DNA of 64,000 nucleotides, from assembly GCA_018969015.1 (NCBI GenBank), contig JAGWZE010000007.1:1-64000 (forward strand), in the 5' to 3' direction. The notes under the pieces were generated by a model, which saw only the letters and a list, made by a program, of their open reading frames with translations, searched no databases and was not told the DNA's origin. The stretch comes from Alphaproteobacteria bacterium (GTDB lineage Bacteria > Pseudomonadota > Alphaproteobacteria > Caulobacterales > Aquidulcibacteraceae). Of this stretch, positions 36,423-45,453 are shown piece by piece; position 1 is the first letter of the stretch, and each line of letters begins with the position of its first letter. Both the position numbers and the translations under genes were made by a program.

Positions 36423-37058
36423 TTACTTCTTGTCGCCCTTCTTGGCGGGCGCGGCCGGCGCAGCGGCCGCCGGCTCCGGCGCCGGGGCCGACTTGTCGGC
36501 GTTGCGGCCGGTGATCGTGAGGATCGTCGCGTCGCCGCGCTGGGCGGGCTTGGCGCCGGCCGGCAGCTCGATCGCGGACAGGTGGACGACCGCGCCGATG
36601 TCGAGCGCGGAGACGTCGATCACGATCTCTTCCGGGATGTTCCCGGCCGGGACGCGCAGACGCAGCACGTGCTCGACGAGCGTCAGGGCGCCGCCCCGCT
36701 TCAGGCCCGGCGAAACGTCCTGGCCCTTCAGGTGCACCGGCACGCCGATCTCGATGATCGAGTTTTCCTCGACGCGGTAGAGGTCCAGATGGACGGGCTC
36801 TTCCGTGACCGGATGATACTGGATCGCCTTCGGGATCACCGGCTGCTTCTCGCCCTTATGGTCGAGCGTGATCAGGTGGGAGATGAACTTGCCGGAGCGG
36901 AGGGCCTTTTTGAGGTCGGTCGCCTTCACCTCGATCGCCACGGAGCCCCGCGCGCCGCCATACAGCACGCCCGGAACGAGACCTTCACGGCGGCGCGCGC
37001 GGGCCGAACCGGTGCCGACCTGCTCGCGGCGATCAACGGAAAGAACGATGCCCGCCAT
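36423..37058 (-). CDS. rplY: 50S ribosomal protein L25/general stress protein Ctc
   Basis: 211 residues: N-terminal L25 domain (VDRREQVGTGSARARRREGL, VPGVLYGG) binding 5S rRNA, then the TL5/CTC beta domain, ending in an Ala/Pro/Lys-rich tail (APAAPAKKGDKK). Heads the rplY-pth operon. A plausible promoter lies about 85 bases upstream. Confidence 0.95.
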   Translation of the reverse strand: MAGIVLSVDRREQVGTGSARARRREGLVPGVLYGGARGSVAIEVKATDLKKALRSGKFISHLITLDHKGEKQPVIPKAIQYHPVTEEPVHLDLYRVEENSIIEIGVPVHLKGQDVSPGLKRGGALTLVEHVLRLRVPAGNIPEEIVIDVSALDIGAVVHLSAIELPAGAKPAQRGDATILTITGRNADKSAPAPEPAAAAPAAPAKKGDKK

Positions 37059-37140
37059 GGGCCACCCCTATCACTGTGCCAAAGGAGGACGCCGCGCCCG
37101 GAGGAGCGCAGGTGCGCCTGGAAACCCGAAGGAAGCGGCG

Positions 37141-37169
37141 CGTATAGCGGAAGGGGCGGCGGCGCGCAA
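37141..37169 (-). promoter_or_regulatory. Candidate sigma-70-type promoter for rplY-pth
   Basis: Read on the minus strand: TTGCGC, 17 bases, TATACG. It would give a leader of about 75 bases before rplY. The surrounding 37059-37354 is otherwise non-coding; it holds a tandem 14-base repeat GCCCGCAAGGGACC (2.3 copies, 37294-37325) and nothing else I can support. Confidence 0.45.
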
Positions 37170-37354
37170 TGGGGCGGCGGGGGATGCGATCGTCCGCGCC
37201 GCGCGCCTCCCTATGGCCCCCGAGCGAAGGACGGGCGCGCCATCCGGCCGGCGTGCGCGGTCTGCGCGACGCCGGCCTTTGGCCGCGGGGACGGCCCGCA
37301 AGGGACCGCCCGCAAGGGACCGCCCCCGAAGCGAGGCCCCACGGCCCGCCATCG

Positions 37355-38443
37355 TCACCAGGCCAGCGTCACCCCGACCCGGCCGCCGGAGGAGGCGGAC
37401 TGTGATCCGGCGAAGCCGGCGTTGAGATAGACGCGGTTCGAGGCGCGGACGCTGGCGGCGACGGCGTAGCCCTGTTCGCCGCCATAGGTGGCGAGGTTGA
37501 GCGACAGCGCCACACGCGTGTTGGGCGGCATGACGGCGCCGCCCAGCGCCATGGCCGCCGCGATGCCGCCTTTCGCCTCGCGCGAGACGAGCGCGATCTG
37601 GCGGGTGTTCCCGGCGACGCGCTGATCAAGGGCGGCGAGGCTCGTCTCGCTTTGCGCCATCCGGTTCTGCAGCGACGCCAGCGATTGGCCCTGCGCGATC
37701 TGCGCGTCCTGCAGGGCGGAGATCGACTTGCCCTGGGTCTTCTGCCCGTCTTGCAGCGCGCTGACCGCAGTGCCGAGGGAGGACGCGACCGCATCGAGCT
37801 GGCGCTTGTTCACGGCGTCGGTGGCCTCGGTGCCGTCCGAGACGTTGATGATCTGGCGCGTGAACGCCGCAACGCCGTTTGCTCCCGTCCCGTCACTGCC
37901 GACCGATACCGCGCTGGCTCGGTTTGCGAGCGAGCCTGCGCCGATCGCGACAGCGCCCTCTGCCGTTGCCTCAGACAAGGCGCCGACTGCGGTTGCGAAG
38001 CGTTCCGAGGCCTTGGAATCGGAGCCCAAAGCGGTTGAAGCCCCCGCCTGGGCCTTGGCCGAAGAGCCGACGGCAGTCGATTGCTCGCCAATAGCTTGGG
38101 AAACGGCGCCAATCGCGGTTGCACTGGCTCCACTGGCCGTCGAATGGTCGCCGACCGCAGTGGACTGTGAGCCGGTGGCGTTCGCTGTGTCGCCGATCGC
38201 CGTGCTGCCAAGTTCGGTGGCTTGGCTGCCACCGCCGCAGGCCAGGGCATCATCGCCTGCATCCTTAACGCAGGCCGCGTCCAGATCAGGGCTTGGCACG
38301 TTCGGCGCGCCTGGGTTTGGCGCGGGCGCAGCAAACGCAGGGAGAGCGGCCGCTAGCGACAGAAAAGCAGCGAACCCGGCCACCAGCGCGGTGGAAGTGC
38401 GGTGGTTGGACCGACGCCGGTCTGAACTCGTAATGCAAGTCAT
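37355..38443 (-). CDS. YadA-like trimeric autotransporter adhesin
   Basis: 362 residues. Signal peptide to about residue 41 (FAAP), then a head of left-handed parallel-beta repeats of about 14 residues with the STAxG / SxAxG pattern (GSTAIGDTANATGSQSTAVG onward, about ten turns). A neck motif IINVSDGTEATDAVNKRQLD follows, then a short coiled-coil stalk and a C-terminal YadA anchor of four beta strands (AKGGIAAAMALGG to GVTLAW, terminal Trp). A single stalk makes this one of the short adhesins. ATG 38441-38443 chosen by signal-peptide position; an upstream frame extends further without coding signs. Confidence 0.85.
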   Translation of the reverse strand: MTCITSSDRRRSNHRTSTALVAGFAAFLSLAAALPAFAAPAPNPGAPNVPSPDLDAACVKDAGDDALACGGGSQATELGSTAIGDTANATGSQSTAVGDHSTASGASATAIGAVSQAIGEQSTAVGSSAKAQAGASTALGSDSKASERFATAVGALSEATAEGAVAIGAGSLANRASAVSVGSDGTGANGVAAFTRQIINVSDGTEATDAVNKRQLDAVASSLGTAVSALQDGQKTQGKSISALQDAQIAQGQSLASLQNRMAQSETSLAALDQRVAGNTRQIALVSREAKGGIAAAMALGGAVMPPNTRVALSLNLATYGGEQGYAVAASVRASNRVYLNAGFAGSQSASSGGRVGVTLAW

Positions 38444-38823
38444 TGACAATCCCCATTGCCGTGCCTGTCGGCAGGTGAGGGGGAGGCTAGTCGTCGGCGA
38501 AACGCGGAATCGTCCTTCATTTGGTGGAGGAAAACCGGGACGCGCGGTCGGTCCGGGCGCGAGGGCGGCGGGCGAACCACCGCGCTGATCCGCGCCTGCG
38601 TCGGCGCCGCAATCGTCCGAAGTCGTCGCTCCGGGTCGCGCGCGCGCCGTCAATCCCTCGAAGAGCCGCGCGCGGCGGGCGCACTGCGCGCCATTGGCCG
38701 CGCGCGCGCCTGTTGGCGCTCATTCTGGTCGATGACGCGCGGGCGCCGCGCGGCGTCTTCGGGCAATAAGATCGGGGACGGGCCGCAGGATGCGCCCAGT
38801 CCGGGCAATGTACGGGCCGCTGC
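38444..38823. other. 380-base gap between divergent adhesin and LuxR genes
   Basis: Should carry promoters for both genes. Apart from a small CCTG-TCGG-CAGG hairpin (38464-38475) near the adhesin start, I see no repeat, RNA or convincing reading frame. The frames present are arginine-rich and typical of chance frames in GC-rich DNA. Confidence 0.5.
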
Positions 38824-39963
38824 GTGGTGATCGATCCTCTGCGTTACAGCGATCTGGTGGGCGCCATCTATGATTGCGCGCTCGATCCCGCGCATTGGGC
38901 CGAAACGCTCGGACGGCTGTGCGCCGTGGTCGATGCCGCCACCGGCATCTTCTCGCACGTCTCGCGCGGTCCACGCTCGATCCCGCTCGTCGCGACCGGA
39001 ATGAGCGACGACGACCTGCGCGGCATCACCGACTATGACGCCGACGTCTTCGCCCTCTGGGGCGGTCCGGCGGCGTTCACGCGGCCGATCGATCGGCCCT
39101 GGGTGGCGTCGCGGCTGGCTTCGCCGGAGTTCTTCGCCGCGAACCGCTACGTGCGCGAATGGGCCGCGCCGCGCGACCTCGTCGATTGCGCGGCGGTGGT
39201 GGTCAGCCGCAGCCCGGAGCTCATGGGCGTCATCGCGATGGGCCGCCACCGCAGGTTCGGGCTGATGGACGATCGCTCCATCGCCGCGCTCGAGATGCTC
39301 ACGCCGCATCTCCAGCGCGCCGCGCGCATCACCGGCCTTCTGGACGCCAACGGCGACGCGCTGCGCAATTTCGAGGCCGTGATCGGGGCGATCCTCGCGC
39401 CGGCCTTCATCGTGCGCCAGGATCTTTCGATCGTGTTCAAGAACGCCGCCGCCGACGCGTTGGCCGCGCGGGGCGACGTGCTGCGCGCCGTCCATGGCCG
39501 CATCACCGCGCGCGAGCCGGGCCTGGAGCGCGCCCTCAGGCGGCTGCTCGCCCGGATCAGCGCGGACGAAACCGCCGTCTCCGGCTACGAGCTCGGGCTG
39601 CCGGTGCGCACGGCGGCGGGGCAGGTCTGTACGTTGAACCTCCTGCCGCTTGCGGGCGGGCGCGCGCGGGTCGCGGGCGAGGCGGTCGCGGCGATCTTCG
39701 TGTCCGCGAACGCGCTCGATCATGTCCCCGCGCTCGATCTTCTGGGGCCGCTGTTCGCGCTGACCGCAGCCGAGCAGCGCGTGTTCGAACTGATCGTCGC
39801 CGGGCGCAAGCCGCGGGAGGTCGCCGCCCAGCTCGGCGTCGCGCTGAGCACCGTCCGCACGCACCTTTTGCGCATCTTTGAGAAGACGGGCGTGAACCGC
39901 CAGGCCGCCCTGATCCGACTGGCGCACGCGCTCGCCGCGCCGACCGCGCCCGCGCGCGGCTGA
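38824..39963 (+). CDS. LuxR-type helix-turn-helix regulator
   Basis: 379 residues. The C-terminal HTH is clear: LTAAEQRVFELIVAGRKPRE, then VAAQLGVALSTVRTHLLRIF. The N-terminal 250 residues contain a GAF/PAS-like sensor, without the conserved autoinducer-binding residues of LuxR proper, so this is one of the solo sensors common in alphaproteobacteria. GTG start. Divergent from the adhesin gene, which it may regulate. Confidence 0.85.
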   Translation: MVIDPLRYSDLVGAIYDCALDPAHWAETLGRLCAVVDAATGIFSHVSRGPRSIPLVATGMSDDDLRGITDYDADVFALWGGPAAFTRPIDRPWVASRLASPEFFAANRYVREWAAPRDLVDCAAVVVSRSPELMGVIAMGRHRRFGLMDDRSIAALEMLTPHLQRAARITGLLDANGDALRNFEAVIGAILAPAFIVRQDLSIVFKNAAADALAARGDVLRAVHGRITAREPGLERALRRLLARISADETAVSGYELGLPVRTAAGQVCTLNLLPLAGGRARVAGEAVAAIFVSANALDHVPALDLLGPLFALTAAEQRVFELIVAGRKPREVAAQLGVALSTVRTHLLRIFEKTGVNRQAALIRLAHALAAPTAPARG

Positions 39964-40040
39964 CGTCGCTCGACGGCGCGGCGCCCGGCATGTCCGGCGG
40001 CGCCTCCGCGTCATCCTCGCCTCGCGGCCTCAGCCTCGGT

Positions 40041-40142
40041 TCCCCTCCCCAGCGGGGAGGCGCCAGGGGAGGGGAGAGCGCCCACGAACATCCATCGCAG
40101 CGCCCATCTCCCCCACCCAATCCTCCCCCGCTGGGGGAGGGC
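40041..40142. repeat. Family A repeat, inverted pair
   Basis: Left unit from about 40041 (CCCCTCCCCAGCGGGGAGGC, flank GGGAGGGGAGAGCGC) and reversed right unit to 40142 (flank, then CCTCCCCCGCTGGGGGAGGG). Same construction and spacing as 21165-21289. The right unit is followed by CTTTTG and may also terminate transcripts. Confidence 0.8.
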
Positions 40143-40158
40143 TTTTGCGGAGGCTTGA

Positions 40159-41028
40159 TCAGCGTGCGGCGACGGCGCTCGGTCCGGGCTGGCGCGCCTC
40201 CGCCTCCGCGATCGCAAGTTCTACGGCGCCCAGAACGTCGGTCACGCAGCAGGCGTTCAGGAAATGGTCCCCGGCGGGGACGGCGACGTAGCGCGCGCCG
40301 ACTTCGGCGGCCAGGGCGCGCGCGGCCTGGGGAGGGACGAAGGTGTCCTTGTCCCCGTGCAGCACCACGACTGGCTGTTTGAGCCCGGCGAGCGCCGTGC
40401 GGATGTCGGGCAGCTGCGCGTGCTGGCCCCGGACCTCGGCCAGGGCGTTCTTGAGGTCGCGCGGCAGCAGCGGCCCCGCGACCGCGCCCAGGCCCACGAG
40501 GCGCTTCGCCGTCGGGCCCGGATCGCCGAAGAAGCCGCTCATCAGCACCAGCGCGCCGACTTTGTCGGGGTGCTGGGAGGCGATCAGCGTGGCGATCGGG
40601 GCGCCATAGGACTGGCCGATCAGCACGACGCGCTGGTTCGGCGGGCCATCCAGCATGGCCGAGAGCGCGGCCGCCTGTTGCGTCAGGATCGGCACCGCGG
40701 CGGTCGGCTCGGACGGACCGAAGCCGGGGCGGTCGGCGACGATCATCTCCCGCGTCGTCGGGAGCTTGGCGATCGTCGGGGCCCAGTATTCGGACCAGGA
40801 CGGCGTCCCCGAAATCACCACGACCTTCCAGGACGCATCGCGCGCCGGCGTCGCGAGCGCGGAGATGCGCCACCCGAGCCCGCCGCCGGCGGTGAAGCTC
40901 GTGCGCGCCATCGTCGTCGCGGGAAAATCCTTGGACGTCGGGAAGCGCTTGTCTTCCTGGGAGTCGCCGCCGGCGCAGGCCGTCGCCATCACCATCGCCG
41001 CCAGGATCGCGGCCAAACGCTTCCGCAT
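40159..41028 (-). CDS. Lipoprotein alpha/beta hydrolase
   Basis: 289 residues, lipid-anchored through the lipobox MATAC (C18). Alpha/beta fold with nucleophile GQSYGAP, acid GDKDTFVPP and histidine PAGDHFLNACC. Periplasmic, attached to a membrane; substrate unknown. GGAGGTGAC precedes ATG 41026-41028, so the longer frame is rejected. Alone on its strand. Confidence 0.85.
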   Translation of the reverse strand: MRKRLAAILAAMVMATACAGGDSQEDKRFPTSKDFPATTMARTSFTAGGGLGWRISALATPARDASWKVVVISGTPSWSEYWAPTIAKLPTTREMIVADRPGFGPSEPTAAVPILTQQAAALSAMLDGPPNQRVVLIGQSYGAPIATLIASQHPDKVGALVLMSGFFGDPGPTAKRLVGLGAVAGPLLPRDLKNALAEVRGQHAQLPDIRTALAGLKQPVVVLHGDKDTFVPPQAARALAAEVGARYVAVPAGDHFLNACCVTDVLGAVELAIAEAEARQPGPSAVAAR

Positions 41029-41116
41029 GTCACCTCCCACACCCGTGCGCGCCCCTTAGCCTGAGCCGCGCGGCGCGGCGAGGGCGCGCGCCCGCGGCGC
41101 GTGGCCGCCGGCGCCG

Positions 41117-43723
41117 TCACGATCCGGCGAACCGCTCGAGCAGACGGCGCAGATACTCGCGTTCCGCTTCCGGACGACGCGGGTCCTGGGCCCGGCGGCG
41201 CAGTTCGTCGAGGATTTCGCGCGCGCGTTCGCGCTGCTGGGTGTCGGGCAGGCCGACATCGTCGCCGCCATCGACGCCCGCGCCGACGCGGCGCCCGAGC
41301 GGATCGCGCGCGCCCTGGCCGTCATCGGCCATGCGGCCGTCCTTGCCGCCCTCTTTGGACGCGCTTTTCGACAGCGCGTCGGCGCCCTCGCGCATGGCGC
41401 GCAGGGCCTCGTCCTGCGCCGCGCGCGCCTTGCCCACATCGCCGCGGCGCAACGCCTCTTCGGCTTCGCGCATGGACTGACCGGCCTTGCCGAGCTTTTC
41501 GGCGGCCGGGTCCTGGCCGTCCCCGGCGCCCTGGCCGCCTTTGCCGTCCTGGCCCTGTTGCGACTTCTCGAACTCACGCCGCAGCGCTTCTTGGCGTTGC
41601 GCCAGTTCGCCCGCGGACGGCGCGGAGGGATCGCGCTGGCCGTTCTGGCCGTTGTTCTCGGACCGCTGCGTGTCGTCGCGCAGGCCGCGCTGCTTGCCGA
41701 TCGCATCGGAGAGATTTTCGAGCTGGCGATCGAGTTCCTTGTTCTGGCCTTCGCCGGATTGGCCCGGCCCGTTCGCCAGCCGCACCTCGAGGTTCGCCAG
41801 CATTTCGGAGAGCTGCCGCAGAAGCTGCTGCGCTTCGGCGGTCCGGCCTTCCTGATTGAGGCGCTTCACGTCATCGAGCATGCGCTGGATGTCGGCCTGG
41901 CTGAGCGAGGACTGCTGCTCGGCGTCCTCGCGCGTTTCGGCCGTCTTGCCCTGGCGGATCGCCTCCTGCGTCAGCGCGTCGACATATTTCTGCATCGCTT
42001 CGCGATAGGCCTGCGTGAGGCGCTCGACCTCGTCCTGGCTCGCGCCGCGCGCCATCGCTTCGGACAACGCCTTCTGCGCCATTTCCAGCGCGCGCTTGGC
42101 GTCGGCGCTGTCGCCGTACTCTGCGCGCAGGGCGACTTCCCACAGCATGTCGGCGGCGACGCGCGTTTCTTTCACGTCGCCCGCGACGCTCAACGCCGCG
42201 CGCGAGGCCCGCAACCCGGCGAACACGGCGGCGTCGACGAAATAGCCGTCCTGCGGGGCGATCGTCAGGCCGTCGAGAAGGCTGGCGGCGCGACGGATGC
42301 CCGCCGGCGCCCGCTCGATCCGCGGCGCCTGGTCGTCCGTCTGGATGACGAGTTCCTGCGCGCCCCAGACGGGATCGGGGACGAGCATCGTGGCGGGCGG
42401 GCCGCGCTTGGCTTTCGGGGGCGCGGGCGCATAGGGCCGCGCCTCGTGCAGCACGACCTTGCGGATCTCGATCGCGGCCTGCGCGAGCGGCTGGAGGAAG
42501 ATCTTTTCCGGCAGCTTGAGGCGCACCGGCGCGCTCACGCCTTCCTGGCCCTGGGCGTCCGCGACAACCACGCGCGCCTCGACCTCCATGCCCGCATAAG
42601 CGTGCGGCGCGAGATCGAGATCGACGTCGGCTTCGGCTTCGCGCGGTTCGGCGGCCGGCGTGTCGAGTTGTGTCCGTTCAGGCGGCGCGCCGATGAGGCC
42701 TTCGGGCGGCGCGACGGGCGTGACCGCGAGCCACGCGGCGCGCACGCCGTAATCGTCCTTTGCGGACCAGGAGAACGTCACTTTGCCGTCGGCGATCACC
42801 GGCTCGACGGTGAAGCGCGCGGAGGGCGCCGCATCGGCGGACGGTTCGATGCGCCAGCGCGCTTTCGTCAGGAACCGGACGAGTTGCAGCGAGCCGGGGC
42901 CCGGCGCGTCGAGGCGCGCTTCCCACGCGCCGTCGGCGGCGCGGACGAACGTCACTTCCCGCGCCAGGGGGGCAGGATCCTTCAGCGTGCGGTCCGGCGT
43001 GAAGCGCAGCTTCGGCGCGCCGACCGGGCCCGTCACGCGCAGCGTGATCTCGACCTGGGGCGGCGTCTGCACGGTCTGGCCGATCCGGTCGGACAGCGGC
43101 GTCGGTCCGGCGCCCGTATAGGCCGCAGGCGTCGCCCAGCCTTCGATCTGCAGTTGGCCATCGCCGAGGACGGGCCCGGGATCGGGCACGACCGCGCGCG
43201 TCAGCCGATCGCCGGCGAGGGGGCCCGCCACGATGAGGCCTGCGGCGGCGGCCAGGGGCGCGACGTAGCGGATGCGCAGGGGATCGGCCTGGCGCAGCGT
43301 CGGTCGTGGCGGCGCTGCGGCGACGCGGCGGGCCAGCGCCTCGGCTTCGGATTGGGCCTTGCTCCAGAGCGCGAGCGCGACGGGATCGAGCTTGGCCGGC
43401 TGGTCCTCGAGCGTCTCGAGGGCGCCGCGATCGAGGCGGGCGTCCACCTCGAGCCGCGCGCGCGCCTCGGCGGCGGTGGGCTTGCGGTAGCGGCGCACCG
43501 CGCGCACGGCGAGCAGGACGATGATGAGCAGCGCGCCGGCGGTGAGCAGCGTGGCGGCGAGCGGCGGGACGAAGTCGTGCACGCCGAACAGGGACGCCGC
43601 GAGCCAGACCATGGCGGCCACGCCTGGCGCGAGCGTCAGCGGGCCCACACGCTCGGTGCGTAGGGCGCGGCGCGCGCGCTCGACCTCGGCGGCCAGGGCG
43701 GAACGGGCGTCCGCGTGCTTCAT
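41117..43723 (-). CDS. TIGR02302/DUF4175 membrane protein
   Basis: 868 residues, a family nearly confined to alphaproteobacteria. Two N-terminal spans (about 35-50 and 55-75), a soluble beta-rich middle part (about 190-420, including PQVEITLRVTGPVGAPKLRF) and a long glutamine/glutamate-rich helical C-terminal half (AQKALSEAMARG..., QEALRREFEKSQQGQDGKGG) with likely coiled coils. Function unknown. It is transcribed after lysA, lptM and argH, a conserved order. Confidence 0.92.
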   Translation of the reverse strand: MKHADARSALAAEVERARRALRTERVGPLTLAPGVAAMVWLAASLFGVHDFVPPLAATLLTAGALLIIVLLAVRAVRRYRKPTAAEARARLEVDARLDRGALETLEDQPAKLDPVALALWSKAQSEAEALARRVAAAPPRPTLRQADPLRIRYVAPLAAAAGLIVAGPLAGDRLTRAVVPDPGPVLGDGQLQIEGWATPAAYTGAGPTPLSDRIGQTVQTPPQVEITLRVTGPVGAPKLRFTPDRTLKDPAPLAREVTFVRAADGAWEARLDAPGPGSLQLVRFLTKARWRIEPSADAAPSARFTVEPVIADGKVTFSWSAKDDYGVRAAWLAVTPVAPPEGLIGAPPERTQLDTPAAEPREAEADVDLDLAPHAYAGMEVEARVVVADAQGQEGVSAPVRLKLPEKIFLQPLAQAAIEIRKVVLHEARPYAPAPPKAKRGPPATMLVPDPVWGAQELVIQTDDQAPRIERAPAGIRRAASLLDGLTIAPQDGYFVDAAVFAGLRASRAALSVAGDVKETRVAADMLWEVALRAEYGDSADAKRALEMAQKALSEAMARGASQDEVERLTQAYREAMQKYVDALTQEAIRQGKTAETREDAEQQSSLSQADIQRMLDDVKRLNQEGRTAEAQQLLRQLSEMLANLEVRLANGPGQSGEGQNKELDRQLENLSDAIGKQRGLRDDTQRSENNGQNGQRDPSAPSAGELAQRQEALRREFEKSQQGQDGKGGQGAGDGQDPAAEKLGKAGQSMREAEEALRRGDVGKARAAQDEALRAMREGADALSKSASKEGGKDGRMADDGQGARDPLGRRVGAGVDGGDDVGLPDTQQRERAREILDELRRRAQDPRRPEAEREYLRRLLERFAGS

Positions 43724-43883
43724 CGGGCTCCCGGCGGCGGTGGTGCTGGGGGCGAGTGCGCCTCGTGCATGTCGACCCTGGTCCCCATAATGGTCAGGTT
43801 TGGTATCTCACGGGGAAGTCTAGCATGCCCGTGCGCGCCTTCACCCTCAAACGCGCGTGCGGCCAGGATGTGGCGCCGCGCGG

Positions 43884-45146
43884 TCAGCGCGCCCAATCCG
43901 GGATGGTTTCCAGCGCCATCAGCTCGTCGACCTCGACGCGGCGGCGCACCACCTCGAACCGGTCGCCGCGCACCAGCACCTCGGGCACCAGCGGGCGCGT
44001 GTTGTAGGTGGAGGACATCACCGCGCCATAGGCGCCGGCCGTCATGAAGGCCACGCGGTCGCCGGGCGCGAGCGGCGGGAGCGGCCGGTCGCGGGTGAAG
44101 GTGTCGCCGGTCTCGCACACGGGGCCGACCACGTCCGCCGGCGTCATCTGCGCGCCCGCGGGGCCGGAGAGGGGCTGGATGTCGTGGAACGCGTCGTACA
44201 TCGCCGGGCGGATGAGGTCGTTCATGGCCGCGTCGACCACGACGATGCGCCGGTCGGGCCGGTCCTGCAGGCGCACGACGGTGCTCAGCAGCACGCCGGC
44301 ATTGGCGGCGATCAGGCGGCCGGGCTCGAACTCCAGCGCCACGTCGAGGCCCGCGGTCACGCGCTTGACCATCGCGGCGTAGTCCGAAGGCGGCGGCGGT
44401 TCCGGCTCGTTGAAATAGGGCACCCCGAGGCCGCCCCCGAGATCGAGACGCTCGACCGCGTGGCCCTGCGCGCGCAGCGTTTCGACGAGGCCGCTCATCA
44501 CGCCGAACGCGGCTTCGAGCGGCGCGAGCGACTTGATCTGGCTGCCGATATGGACGGCGAGGCCCTTGGGCGCGAGGTTCGGGTGCGCGCTTGCCCGCGC
44601 ATAGAGCGCCAGCGCTTCGGCGGGGCCGACGCCGAATTTCGCTTCGCGCCCGCCGGTGCTGATCTTGGCGTGCCCGCCGGCGCCGACGTCGGGATTGACG
44701 CGGATGGCGATCGATGGCCGCGCGCCAAGGCGGCTCGCCACCTGGCCGAGCAGGTCGAGCTCCGCCGGGCTCTCGACATTGATCTGGTGCAGGCCGAGCC
44801 GCACCGCCTCGGCGAGTTCGGCGTCCGTCTTGCCGACGCCGGAAAACACGATGCGCGAGGCCGGAACGCCAGCCTTCAAGGCCCGCGCGATCTCGCCGAT
44901 CGAGACCGTGTCGGCGCCGCAGCCGAGCCGCGCCAGCGTCGCGAGCACGGCGAGATTGGAGTTCGCTTTTACCGCAAAGGCGACGAACACCGGCTGGGGC
45001 GCGAAGGCCTCGATGAACACGCGATAATGCCGCTCGAGCGTCGCCGCCGAATAGACGTAGCAGGGCGTGCCGACGGCCGCGGCGATGTCGGCGAGACGAA
45101 CGTCTTCGGCCCAGAGGTCGCCGTCGCGGCGCTCGAAGAAATTCAT
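43884..45146 (-). CDS. lysA: Diaminopimelate decarboxylase
   Basis: 420 residues. PLP-dependent last step of lysine synthesis. K60 in VFVAFAVKANSN binds PLP; LDLGGGLGVPY and GPVCETGDTF are the other signatures. Four bases after the lptM stop, so an argH-lptM-lysA operon. Confidence 0.96.
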   Translation of the reverse strand: MNFFERRDGDLWAEDVRLADIAAAVGTPCYVYSAATLERHYRVFIEAFAPQPVFVAFAVKANSNLAVLATLARLGCGADTVSIGEIARALKAGVPASRIVFSGVGKTDAELAEAVRLGLHQINVESPAELDLLGQVASRLGARPSIAIRVNPDVGAGGHAKISTGGREAKFGVGPAEALALYARASAHPNLAPKGLAVHIGSQIKSLAPLEAAFGVMSGLVETLRAQGHAVERLDLGGGLGVPYFNEPEPPPPSDYAAMVKRVTAGLDVALEFEPGRLIAANAGVLLSTVVRLQDRPDRRIVVVDAAMNDLIRPAMYDAFHDIQPLSGPAGAQMTPADVVGPVCETGDTFTRDRPLPPLAPGDRVAFMTAGAYGAVMSSTYNTRPLVPEVLVRGDRFEVVRRRVEVDELMALETIPDWAR

Positions 45147-45150
45147 CGGC

Positions 45151-45453
45151 TCAGTTGGGGCGCTGGAACGGCGAGGCCTGCGGGGTCGGCTGCAGGGTTT
45201 CCGGCGCCTTCACGGCCGGCTGGGCCGGCGCGACGGGGATCTCCGTGCGCTGGCGTTCGCCGCTGGGCGTCGCCGCCGCGCCTTGCGCTTCGGCGGCCTT
45301 GGCGGCGGCTTCGTCCGCCTTGCGCTTCTGCTCGGCCTCGTAGGCGGCGCGCTGAGGCCCGAACAGCGGCGGCGGCTGCTCGAGCTTGCCGCGCAGGCCG
45401 CACCCCGAAAGCGCCACGAGCGCCAGAACGACAACAGCAAGACGGCGCATCAT
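45151..45453 (-). CDS. lptM: LptM-like lipoprotein (LPS translocon maturation)
   Basis: 100 residues. [15 protein letters not shown] is the YifL/LptM signature: a lipobox with C18 followed by [10 protein letters not shown], as in E. coli LptM that helps LptD form its disulfides. The rest is Ala/Glu/Pro-rich and disordered. It starts inside the argH stop (ATGA 45450-45453) with two consecutive ATGs, and precedes lysA, which is its conserved place in proteobacteria. Confidence 0.88.
   Translation of the reverse strand: MMRRLAVVVLALVALSGCGLRGKLEQPPPLFGPQRAAYEAEQKRKADEAAAKAAEAQGAAATPSGERQRTEIPVAPAQPAVKAPETLQPTPQASPFQRPN

Noticed and set aside
37294-37325. Tandem 14-base repeat as a CRISPR or regulatory array
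   Set aside because: Only 2.3 copies without spacers; simple local duplication.
38521-38830. Open frames in the gap before the LuxR gene
   Set aside because: Arg-rich, no ribosome site, no similarity to any family seen.
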